Notes: generated by a model not told the origin, from the sequence alone. Shown: positions 1 through 5,838, counted from the first letter of the stretch. The stretch is 5,856 bases of DNA from Candidatus Omnitrophota bacterium (GCA_018399915.1 JAGYNW010000137.1:1-5856); one strand, 5' to 3'. Translations and numbers: made by a program.

Positions 1-883
1 AATTCGCGAATACCTGCTGAAGCTGATTCTTGATGCACATGACATCCCTCAAATCCGGGTCTATATTGACAATTACGTCGATCTGCTTTAACTTAAGCTG
101 ATTTCCGCAAACTGACAATGTTTCTTCAAGCGCTGTTCGTATCGCGTGACGGTCTAACTTCTCAGAAGCAGGTTTTCGGGAAAAGTTCAACAAATTTTCA
201 ACGATTTTTTTACAACGCAAAGCTTCCCTTTCGATATACTGGGCAAACTCCTTACATTCCTGAACTTTCTCGATATCATTTCCGCAAGTGTTGAATGTTT
301 CAACGATCAATTGCGCGTACCCCAAAATGCCGCCTAAAGGGTTATTCAGCTCATGCGCGACACCGGCCCCCAGTTGCCCGACGGCAGTCATTTTGGCGGA
401 TTGGATCAATTGACTTTGCGCATTCTGCAAATTCCGCGTCCTTTCTTCAACCATTTGTTCCAATTGTTTATTGTAAGACAAACGTTCCTGTTCCAAATGT
501 TTAATGCGCATGCATTTCTCAATCACATATAGAAATTGGTCTACATCAAAGGGTTTTAAAATATAATCATCCGCTTTTAACCGCATCGCTTTGATCGCGG
601 TGCCTTCATCGGCAAAGCCCGTAAGAATAATAATCGGCATACGGGATTCTGATGTGACATCTTCTCCTTCCATTTGTCGAATCTTCTCTAAGACCTGGAT
701 GCCCCCTAAACCGGGCATTTTAATGTCCAGAATGATCAGATCAAACTTGCTCTTACAGATAAGTTCTAAAGCGGCTTTTCCATTATCTGCTGTCACGGAT
801 TCATACCTTCGGCGCTTAAGTAAAGTCGCGAGCGAAAACCGCACCTCTTCTTCATCATCGATAATTAAAATTTTTTCTTTCAT
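1..883 (-). CDS. REC-HisKA-HATPase hybrid histidine kinase, C-terminus cut by window edge
   Basis: This is a cytosolic signalling kinase. The 294 visible codons run off the left edge of the window. Residues 1 to about 125 are a receiver domain with acidic residues D9, D10 and E11, phospho-acceptor D53 followed by KMP, T88 and K110. A charged linker (about 127-155, containing VEERT) leads to a HisKA domain with the H-box GAGVAHELNNPLGG, whose phosphorylatable His is H177. The sequence stops at the beginning of the ATPase N-box (NQLQQVFAN, 286-294), so the ATP lid and any further domain are outside the window. No membrane segment or signal peptide is seen, so input must come through the receiver or the linker. 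I chose the ATG at 883 because the receiver core (KILIIDD) follows directly. An in-frame ATG at 898 would add five residues but has no Shine-Dalgarno, and the AAAAGGG before 883 is very close to the start. The gene lies 29 bases downstream of the HD-GYP regulator and is probably co-transcribed with it. Family assignment is secure; the signal and partner are unknown. Confidence 0.93.
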   Translation of the reverse strand, partial: MKEKILIIDDEEEVRFSLATLLKRRRYESVTADNGKAALELICKSKFDLIILDIKMPGLGGIQVLEKIRQMEGEDVTSESRMPIIILTGFADEGTAIKAMRLKADDYILKPFDVDQFLYVIEKCMRIKHLEQERLSYNKQLEQMVEERTRNLQNAQSQLIQSAKMTAVGQLGAGVAHELNNPLGGILGYAQLIVETFNTCGNDIEKVQECKEFAQYIEREALRCKKIVENLLNFSRKPASEKLDRHAIRTALEETLSVCGNQLKLKQIDVIVNIDPDLRDVMCIKNQLQQVFAN

Positions 884-912
884 TGGCCCTTTTCTCATCA
901 AATGATTAATGT

Positions 913-2424
913 TCAGGTTAACAAATCTGGATTTTCTGACATAAGCTCCACAAAAACATCCACGACTTCCGGAAAAAACTGACTACCTTTATTTCGCTTG
1001 ATCTCTTCAATTGCCTGTTGCCGGGTAAAGGCTTGTCTATGCGGCCTCTCTGTAATCATAGCACAAAAACTATCCGCAACCGAAATGATGCGCGCGCCTA
1101 ACGATATCTGCTCACCTTTAAGCCCCTGCGGATATCCCGTGCCATCATACCATTCATGATGCTGCTCTATATAGGCAATAACATTCTCTAAAAAATAAAG
1201 CGGCCTAAGGATACCACCCCCTTTTAATGGGTGGGACCGCATTTCTGTCCACTCAGATTCGGTAAGATCCTCCTTTTTAATAAGAATATCATCATGAATA
1301 CCGATTTTCCCAATATCGTGCAACAATGCCGCCCGGCGGATATCAGTGAGCTCATTTTCTGATAATCCCATTTTTTCTGCCAAGGCCAGGCTGACTTTGG
1401 TCACGTCCAAAGAATGCTTTTTTGTATAATGATCTTTGTCATCAATCGCTGATGTCAGGACCATAAAAGCATCCAATGAAGTTTGCTTTAAAGAGTCGTA
1501 CAAATGCGCGTTCTCGATAGCAATACTCGCTTCTGAAGCCAATTCTTTGACAAATTCAAAGTCTTCGTTGGTGAGCGGCTCTTTTGTCTTTTTATCATTT
1601 ACATTGATCAATCCGACCAGCTCACCTTTAATGACTAAGGGCACACAAATAAAAGAACCTGAATAATACGCCTCCTGCCGCAAATCCTGAAACCGTGAAT
1701 CCTTTTCGATGTCAGGGATTAACGTAGCTTCTTGATCATTAAAAATCTGTCCGGAGATCTCATCGCCGCGCTTGACCCGGGTTTGCCCAACCCATTTAGG
1801 GTCCAATCCATGCGAAAATTTGATAACTAAGACCTCGGCCTCTTTATCAAAGAGTAAGATTGCACATTTATCCACATTCAAAACCGCAACAACTTTATTG
1901 ACGATTATGCGGATGACCTCCCTCAAACCTAAAGTCGAATAAATCTCGCGGGTGATATTAAATAAGAATTGCAGGCCTTCGGTCCGTTCCTTAACGACCT
2001 TTTCCAGCTGCCGATTATGCCGCTCCAAATCTTGCATGAGGGCCTTATTGATCGATTCTAACTTCAGGTAAGAGATCGCACGGTTAATCGAAAAAGATAT
2101 CTCATCGATATTGAAAGGTTTGGTAATATAATCAAAAACACCCAGACGTAAGACCGTTTGAATGCTTTCAAAGGACTGGTTGCCTGTAATCACGATGATC
2201 AAGGCGTCCGGGTCGATATGCTTGATCTGCTGGATAAAAGGGAAATCATCAACATTCTTGCCTTTTAAGTCCGTCAAGATAATATCAAAAGAGTTTTTTT
2301 GATATAAAGTACAGGCCTCCTCTTCACTCGAAGTAAAGTGGGCATTATATCCGGTATCCTGCAATAGGTCTTTCAAAAGAAGACCAATCGTTTTTTCACT
2401 ATCAACAACCAAAAGTTTTGTCAT
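913..2424 (-). CDS. Response regulator with REC, GAF and HD-GYP domains (predicted c-di-GMP phosphodiesterase)
   Basis: This 503-residue cytosolic protein probably hydrolyses the second messenger cyclic di-GMP under control of phosphorylation and a ligand. Residues 1 to about 120 are a receiver domain with D8, phospho-acceptor D52, T80 and K102. About 120-150 is a charged coiled-coil linker. About 155-310 is a GAF sensor domain, and about 315-500 an HD-GYP domain. The HD-GYP metal and catalytic set looks complete: H337, H369-D370, K373 (DIGKIGI), H398, H422-H423 and D451, with the signature HHEWYDGTGYP at 422-432. Two oddities: the second acidic residue of the receiver Mg pocket is Ser (DSE instead of DDE), and the usual DA after VADxF is replaced by CA (454-455). 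The ATG at 2424 has GAGGA six bases upstream. A candidate promoter lies in the 120-base gap before it. The hybrid kinase gene follows 29 bases downstream and could phosphorylate it; that pairing is inference. Confidence 0.95.
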   Translation of the reverse strand: MTKLLVVDSEKTIGLLLKDLLQDTGYNAHFTSSEEEACTLYQKNSFDIILTDLKGKNVDDFPFIQQIKHIDPDALIIVITGNQSFESIQTVLRLGVFDYITKPFNIDEISFSINRAISYLKLESINKALMQDLERHNRQLEKVVKERTEGLQFLFNITREIYSTLGLREVIRIIVNKVVAVLNVDKCAILLFDKEAEVLVIKFSHGLDPKWVGQTRVKRGDEISGQIFNDQEATLIPDIEKDSRFQDLRQEAYYSGSFICVPLVIKGELVGLINVNDKKTKEPLTNEDFEFVKELASEASIAIENAHLYDSLKQTSLDAFMVLTSAIDDKDHYTKKHSLDVTKVSLALAEKMGLSENELTDIRRAALLHDIGKIGIHDDILIKKEDLTESEWTEMRSHPLKGGGILRPLYFLENVIAYIEQHHEWYDGTGYPQGLKGEQISLGARIISVADSFCAMITERPHRQAFTRQQAIEEIKRNKGSQFFPEVVDVFVELMSENPDLLT

Positions 2425-2429
2425 TTTTT

Positions 2430-2434
2430 TCCTC
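2430..2434 (-). promoter_or_regulatory. Ribosome binding site of the HD-GYP regulator
   Basis: GAGGA on the minus strand lies five bases, all A, before the ATG at 2424. It supports that start codon. Confidence 0.7.
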
Positions 2435-2460
2435 GATCAAGGAATCCATCATCCTTCTTT

Positions 2461-2488
2461 ATATTATTAAAATTCTCTCATTAATCAA
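2461..2488 (-). promoter_or_regulatory. Candidate sigma-70-type promoter for the two-gene signalling operon
   Basis: On the minus strand, TTGATT (2488-2483, four of six matches to TTGACA) is followed by a 16-base spacer and TAATAT (2466-2461, four of six matches to TATAAT). The stretch is strikingly AT-rich and lies just upstream of the HD-GYP regulator. It would give a leader of about 30 bases containing the ribosome binding site. The surrounding 120-base gap (2425-2544) is one of the two longest in the window, which fits a transcription-unit boundary. No clear rho-independent terminator for the upstream transporter gene was found here. AT-rich sequence produces such matches by chance, so this is only a candidate. 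Confidence 0.35.
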
Positions 2489-2544
2489 CCTATTTATCGT
2501 CTTATTCGTCGCGCCCAGAGAAAGGGATAGCTTACCCGTCACCT

Positions 2545-3069
2545 TTATAGTGGGATCAAGGCGCCCAGAATTCCTGCGACCACAATAATGAGCGCCGGAT
2601 GGACTTGCGTATACAAGAAAAGCCCAAAGGCAACTACAATAATTAACCAACTTTTGAAATCGGAAAGTTGCTTAAGGTCAATCGATTGAAAGGCGACGGC
2701 AATGATCATGGCAAAAATGACCAATTGAATGACAGCAAAGGCATTCTTGACTTTAGGCATATCCTTATAATGAGAATAAAGGTAGGTTGCTAACAAGATC
2801 AATACGACGGGAGACAAAATGTTGGCAAGATTAGCCACAATGGCGCCTGGGATACCAGCGACCTTATACCCGGTATATGTAGCGAATTTGATTGAAATCG
2901 CGCCCGGAAAGATCTTCACTAATCCCAAAACCTCCAGAAACTCCTCTCTTGAGAGCCAGTGGTAGTTCTGTACCACTTCCTTCTGGATCAAAGGTAAAAA
3001 AGAATAAGCGCCTCCGATGGCAAATATACCTATACGGAAAAAGGCTAAAAAAAGGTTCACTAAAGCCAT
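2545..3069 (-). CDS. Single-domain chromate transporter family (CHR) membrane protein
   Basis: This 174-residue inner-membrane protein matches one CHR domain of the ChrA family, whose characterised members export chromate in exchange for other anions or protons. The N-terminal half carries the family pattern: FFRIGIFAIGGAYSFLP at 10-26, WLSREEF at 38-44, and PGAISIKFATYTGYKVAG at 55-72 (PGA where PGP is usual). Hydrophobic segments follow at about 74-97, 110-128, 140-154 and 158-174. The length suits the short CHR type, which commonly occurs as two adjacent genes. Only one copy is present here, with a flavoredoxin-like gene upstream and a signalling gene downstream, so it may act as a homodimer or carry another anion. 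An in-frame stop close upstream leaves ATG 3069 as the only reasonable start. The nearest GAGGA is about 15 bases away, which is too far for efficient initiation, so translation may depend on ribosomes arriving from the upstream gene. Family is fairly sure; substrate is unknown. Confidence 0.88.
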   Translation of the reverse strand: MALVNLFLAFFRIGIFAIGGAYSFLPLIQKEVVQNYHWLSREEFLEVLGLVKIFPGAISIKFATYTGYKVAGIPGAIVANLANILSPVVLILLATYLYSHYKDMPKVKNAFAVIQLVIFAMIIAVAFQSIDLKQLSDFKSWLIIVVAFGLFLYTQVHPALIIVVAGILGALIPL

Positions 3070-3084
3070 AGGCTTACGGCATCT

Positions 3085-3089
3085 TCCTC
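3085..3089 (-). promoter_or_regulatory. Distant Shine-Dalgarno-like sequence before the CHR transporter
   Basis: GAGGA on the minus strand sits 15 bases before the ATG at 3069, much farther than the usual 5-9. No other purine-rich site lies between them, and an in-frame TGA just upstream excludes an earlier start. This hints at weak initiation or translational coupling. Confidence 0.4.
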
Positions 3090-3108
3090 TTTTGCGTCAC
3101 TGACGTAT

Positions 3109-3699
3109 TTATTTGGGGGGGATGAGCTTCTTATTTTCAATATTAAAAGCCTCTTCCTTCCGTGCACCGATCGTCCAATAACAACGCGGAGCCCATGTCC
3201 AAAAGACCGGCTTCATGTCATCAAAACGCAAGGCAGAATCCTGGACCGCAGATTTATCCGCCCATATATTCTTAACTTTTCCGACAAACAAGGTATGTGC
3301 GCGCGGATACTCCTCCGTATGGGGAGCGAGTTCAACCGCATTAACAAGGTCACATTCATACGCCAGAAGACTGCCTTTAATCATAGGCGCATTCTCATAT
3401 TCCCCGGTAAAAACATCAAAAACATTACTTTTATCGTGATCCCTGCCAGAGGTAAGACCCACAGCATCAGCCTTAGCGATCAATTCCGTGTTCGGGATAT
3501 TGATGCTAAAAACTTTATTACGATTGATCGCTTTATGGGTAAAATGTTGCTGCTGTATGGAGATGCCGTAAAGGTAAGGCGAAACCTCCAATCGGGTGAA
3601 CCAGGCACAATTCATGAAATTTACCTGTCCCTCCCATCGCGTACCAATTAAAGAAATCGGAAGCGCCGGGTCCAACAAAAAATTCTCGACTTTTAACAT
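3109..3699 (-). CDS. Flavin reductase-like (flavoredoxin-type) FMN-binding protein
   Basis: This soluble 196-residue protein belongs to the flavin reductase-like, FMN-binding split-barrel family, which includes flavoredoxins. Members bind FMN and pass electrons between reduced nicotinamides, ferredoxin-like carriers or other partners. Visible family features are the early strand with NFMNCAWFTRLEVSPYLYGI (27-46), HFTHKAI (52-58), KVFSINIP (62-69) and the loop GLTSGRDHDKSNVF (81-94), followed by a barrel segment HTLFVGKVKNIWAD (135-148). No signal peptide is seen. The ATG at 3699 is fixed by a strong AAGGAGGAG six bases upstream. It lies 27 bases downstream of the nitroreductase gene and 39 bases upstream of the transporter, so all three are probably one transcript. 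The last codons include a run of seven C on the coding strand. Losing one C there would extend the protein by 14 residues, into the transporter start. The physiological partner cannot be told from sequence. Confidence 0.9.
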   Translation of the reverse strand: MLKVENFLLDPALPISLIGTRWEGQVNFMNCAWFTRLEVSPYLYGISIQQQHFTHKAINRNKVFSINIPNTELIAKADAVGLTSGRDHDKSNVFDVFTGEYENAPMIKGSLLAYECDLVNAVELAPHTEEYPRAHTLFVGKVKNIWADKSAVQDSALRFDDMKPVFWTWAPRCYWTIGARKEEAFNIENKKLIPPK

Positions 3700-3705
3700 G
3701 CGCGT

Positions 3706-3714
3706 CTCCTCCTT
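3706..3714 (-). promoter_or_regulatory. Strong ribosome binding site of the flavoredoxin-like gene
   Basis: AAGGAGGAG on the minus strand ends six bases before the ATG at 3699. It is the best Shine-Dalgarno match in the window and fixes that start. Confidence 0.8.
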
Positions 3715-3726
3715 ATTCTTGTAGGG

Positions 3727-4257
3727 CTACTCTTTCTTACCCCACTGGTTCCAATAGACATGTTGTGGATCGAATTTGTCCCGGGCTTTATCCTCACCTG
3801 TGGGCATACCGACAGCGATGACACACAAGGGACGAAAATTCAAGGGCAACCCTAAGGATTGCGAAACAAAAGCAACCCTTTCTTCCCGGGGATGTACGCC
3901 AGTCCAGCAAGCGCCTAAACCTAGATCTTTGGCCGCCAACAAAACATTTTCTGATGCCGCAGCACAATCTTGCGCCCAATAATCAGTTTCTATCCCACCG
4001 TGCGCGACATTCAAATCACTGACCACAACTATCGCGTGCCTGGCTGTAGCCAACATCTTGGAATAAGGTAACCCTTCATTCAGCTGATCGATCAATTTTC
4101 CATCATCAATAATAACAAAATGAAAATGCCGGGTATCCCTCGAACTGGGCGCCGCCATGCCGGCCTTTACCAATGTTAAAAGTTTTTCCCGTTCAATAGA
4201 CGCTCCTGTGTATTTGCGGATACTTCTTCTCTCAAAAATTGCCTGCAGTGTTTCCAT
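3727..4257 (-). CDS. Nitroreductase-family FMN oxidoreductase
   Basis: This 176-residue soluble flavoprotein belongs to the nitroreductase superfamily, which uses FMN and usually NAD(P)H to reduce nitro compounds, quinones, flavins or other acceptors. The N-terminal FMN-phosphate motif RRSIRKY is at 10-16. APSSRDTRHFHF at 36-47 replaces the commoner PSxxNxQPW pattern. The hallmark C-terminal flavin segment is clear: WAQDCAAASENVLLAAKDLGLGACWTGVHP, 94-123. The length is at the short end for the family but no core element is missing. The ATG at 4257 has AGGAAGGGA six bases upstream. It is separated by 113 bases from the PurF-like gene, with a hairpin in the gap, and is followed after 27 bases by the flavoredoxin-like gene. 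The two flavoproteins may share electrons or substrate; this is inference. The family does not predict the natural substrate. Confidence 0.93.
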   Translation of the reverse strand: METLQAIFERRSIRKYTGASIEREKLLTLVKAGMAAPSSRDTRHFHFVIIDDGKLIDQLNEGLPYSKMLATARHAIVVVSDLNVAHGGIETDYWAQDCAAASENVLLAAKDLGLGACWTGVHPREERVAFVSQSLGLPLNFRPLCVIAVGMPTGEDKARDKFDPQHVYWNQWGKKE

Positions 4258-4263
4258 AGTATT

Positions 4264-4272
4264 TCCCTTCCT
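4264..4272 (-). promoter_or_regulatory. Ribosome binding site of the nitroreductase gene
   Basis: A purine-only AGGAAGGGA on the minus strand ends six bases before the ATG at 4257. It supports that start. Confidence 0.65.
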
Positions 4273-4311
4273 TCCCTAATATGTTAAAACAAAAGTGACC
4301 GGGACCGATCA

Positions 4312-4350
4312 TTGAGCAAGTTTGATTATAGAGGGATTCAAACTTCTCAA
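4312..4350 (-). repeat. Imperfect inverted repeat (long hairpin) between the PurF-like and nitroreductase genes
   Basis: The arms TTGAG plus AAGTTTGA (4312-4316, 4318-4325) and TCAAACTT plus CTCAA (4338-4350) pair over 13 positions, with a single bulged base at 4317 and a 12-base loop (4326-4337). It begins about 20 bases past the stop of the PurF-like gene on the transcribed strand. The stem is AT-rich, and no U-run follows it in the minus-strand transcript (the sequence continues UGAUCGGUCCC), so it is not a standard rho-independent terminator. An mRNA 3'-end stabiliser, a processing site or an operator-like protein site would all fit. Confidence 0.55.
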
Positions 4351-4370
4351 AAATATCCTGATCACCTGGA

Positions 4371-5825
4371 TCAAGCCGAACACGCGCATTTTTTATGGAT
4401 ATCTTTTTTACACGCATTCTGTTTCGGCGGACATTGTCCCGACCAACAATACGTACACAATTTTTCTTTAGGCAGACCAATTGCGGCCACCATATCATCA
4501 ATGGTTTGATATTTCAAGGTAGTTACATTAATATCTTTGCGGATCCATTCAATCATCTGCGCGTATTTGTCCGAAGACTCATCCAGATATTCGGAAACAT
4601 CCTCCTTATCATTGCCTTCCAAGGCACGGATGGCCTTTCGTGCGGCCAACTCATTTATACTCCGTGTAGACAAACAAAATTTACAAGGATACATCAACGG
4701 AGGACATGCCAAACGGATATGCACGGCCTCGGCACCCGCGTTCCAGAGTTTCTTTACCGTATAATTCTTTAACTGCGTTCCCCGCACGATCGAATCATCC
4801 AAAATAACCAGACTGTTACCCTTAATAATATCATTGACCGGTAATAATTTCATAGTGGCCACCAAATCCCGGGTCTCTTGATCAGGCGGCGTATAACTGC
4901 GCCCATAACCAGGCGTGTATTTAATCAAAGGACGTCTGTAGGGTTTTTGGGCCTCATTCGCGTATCCAATCGCATGGGCGATGCCCGAATCCGGAATGCC
5001 GGCGACAACATCAACAGGGATACCACTGTCCCGTTTAGCTAAAGCCGCCCCGCACCTTTCACGCACCTGTTCAACATTGATATCCTCATAATGAGAGGCA
5101 GGAAAACCTGTGTAGATCCATAAAAAAGAGCAGATCTGTTTATCGTTTGCTGCCTTGCGTTTGACCTCCATTCCTTTTCCCGTCAAAAACAAGATCTCAC
5201 CCGAATCAATATATTTTGTTAGCTTAAAATCCAGATTCAACAAAGAACTGCTTTCTGAAGCGACCGCATATTCACCGTCTTTTTCTCCGACTACTAAAGG
5301 AGTGTATCCCCGCCTGTCACGTGCGGCATAGATCCCCTCTTTGGTAAGGATCAATAAAGTACAAGACCCTTCAATCAAATCAAACATTCTTTCGATGCCA
5401 TCGACCAAACTTTTACCCGTGCTGATAATTTTAGCTATCAGCTCTGTGGTATTGATGCCTCCGCCCGGGCAAACTTCCGAAAAAGAGATCCCTTTTTGAA
5501 ACAGCGCATCCTTTAATTTACTTTTATTCTCGATCAAACCCGCGGTTACAATACAAAAGGCACCGAATTTTGAATTCAAATAGATCGGCTGCTCATCATA
5601 ATCACTGATAACACCTATGCCTTTATTTCCTTTCATATGCTGGTGATCTTCATAAAATTTAGATTTGAATTGCGTTTGACTGATATTGTGTATCTGGCGT
5701 TTAAATTCGTCACCCAGAACAACCATGCCACCGTATTCTGTTCCCAGGTGAGAGTGATAATCAACCCCATAAAATAACGTTTTGGTGCAATCTGATTTCG
5801 ATATCACGCCAAAGATTCCACTCAT
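4371..5825 (-). CDS. PurF-like amidophosphoribosyltransferase homologue with a degenerate glutaminase site
   Basis: PurF makes phosphoribosylamine from PRPP and glutamine, the first step of purine synthesis. This 484-residue homologue has the two-domain layout: N-terminal class II glutaminase fold (about 1-230) and phosphoribosyltransferase (about 260-405). The PRPP loop VILDDSIVRGT (340-350) and the flanking PDSG (278-281), GRSYTPPDQETR (308-319) and KLLPV (326-330) are well kept. C232, C381, C457 and C460 fall where Bacillus-type PurF binds a 4Fe-4S cluster. The glutaminase half is not normal. The protein begins MSGIFG, so the catalytic N-terminal Cys is Ser. HRGQxSAG is HLGTEYGG (26-33), the HVRYST Arg is absent (70-77), HNGN is TAGL (94-97), and the SDSE Asp is Thr (125-128). 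Glutamine use is therefore unlikely; it may take free ammonia or have another role. A Lys- and Cys-rich tail (461-484) follows the last cluster ligand. The ATG has AAGGAG seven bases upstream. The purF symbol is withheld because function is uncertain. Confidence 0.9.
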   Translation of the reverse strand: MSGIFGVISKSDCTKTLFYGVDYHSHLGTEYGGMVVLGDEFKRQIHNISQTQFKSKFYEDHQHMKGNKGIGVISDYDEQPIYLNSKFGAFCIVTAGLIENKSKLKDALFQKGISFSEVCPGGGINTTELIAKIISTGKSLVDGIERMFDLIEGSCTLLILTKEGIYAARDRRGYTPLVVGEKDGEYAVASESSSLLNLDFKLTKYIDSGEILFLTGKGMEVKRKAANDKQICSFLWIYTGFPASHYEDINVEQVRERCGAALAKRDSGIPVDVVAGIPDSGIAHAIGYANEAQKPYRRPLIKYTPGYGRSYTPPDQETRDLVATMKLLPVNDIIKGNSLVILDDSIVRGTQLKNYTVKKLWNAGAEAVHIRLACPPLMYPCKFCLSTRSINELAARKAIRALEGNDKEDVSEYLDESSDKYAQMIEWIRKDINVTTLKYQTIDDMVAAIGLPKEKLCTYCWSGQCPPKQNACKKDIHKKCACSA

Positions 5826-5832
5826 AAAGATT

Positions 5833-5838
5833 CTCCTT
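5833..5838 (-). promoter_or_regulatory. Ribosome binding site of the PurF-like gene
   Basis: AAGGAG on the minus strand ends seven bases before the ATG at 5825. It confirms that translation starts at MSGIFG and that no Cys-bearing propeptide start is missed. Only 31 bases lie upstream in the window; they are AT-rich and too short to identify a promoter. Confidence 0.75.

Noticed and set aside
295..905. Plus-strand reading frames of 69 and 104 codons opposite the hybrid kinase
   Set aside because: They are antisense to clear receiver and HisKA coding sequence, and their translations show no domain features.
2495..2515. Short tandem-like repeat GACGAATAA/GACGATAAA on the minus strand
   Set aside because: Two imperfect nine-base copies are expected by chance in AT-leaning sequence, and no further copies are seen.
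2489..2544. Possible rho-independent terminator after the CHR transporter
   Set aside because: Only weak pairings (AAAGG with CCTTT, or GGG with CCC) can be formed, and no clean U-run follows.
2459..2650. A 63-codon minus-strand reading frame across the transporter end and the following gap
   Set aside because: Its first half lies out of frame within the transporter, and the composition is not protein-like. No ribosome binding site or family is seen.
3215..3651. Two overlapping plus-strand frames of 74 and 118 codons opposite the flavoredoxin-like gene
   Set aside because: Antisense shadows of a well-supported gene; no family resemblance.
4356..4373. Short palindrome TGATC-ACCTG-GATCA at the end of the PurF-like gene
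   Set aside because: A five-base stem overlapping the stop codon, too short to call a terminator or operator.
4232..4501. An 89-codon minus-strand reading frame spanning the end of the PurF-like gene, the gap and the nitroreductase start
   Set aside because: It overlaps two well-supported genes in another frame, has no recognisable family or Shine-Dalgarno, and its end lies inside the nitroreductase coding start. I considered a frameshifted PurF tail, but the annotated frame already carries the family ending CTYCW.
4395..4772. Plus-strand frame of 125 codons opposite the PurF-like gene
   Set aside because: It mirrors the conserved Fe-S and C-terminal region of the minus-strand gene and shows no features of its own.
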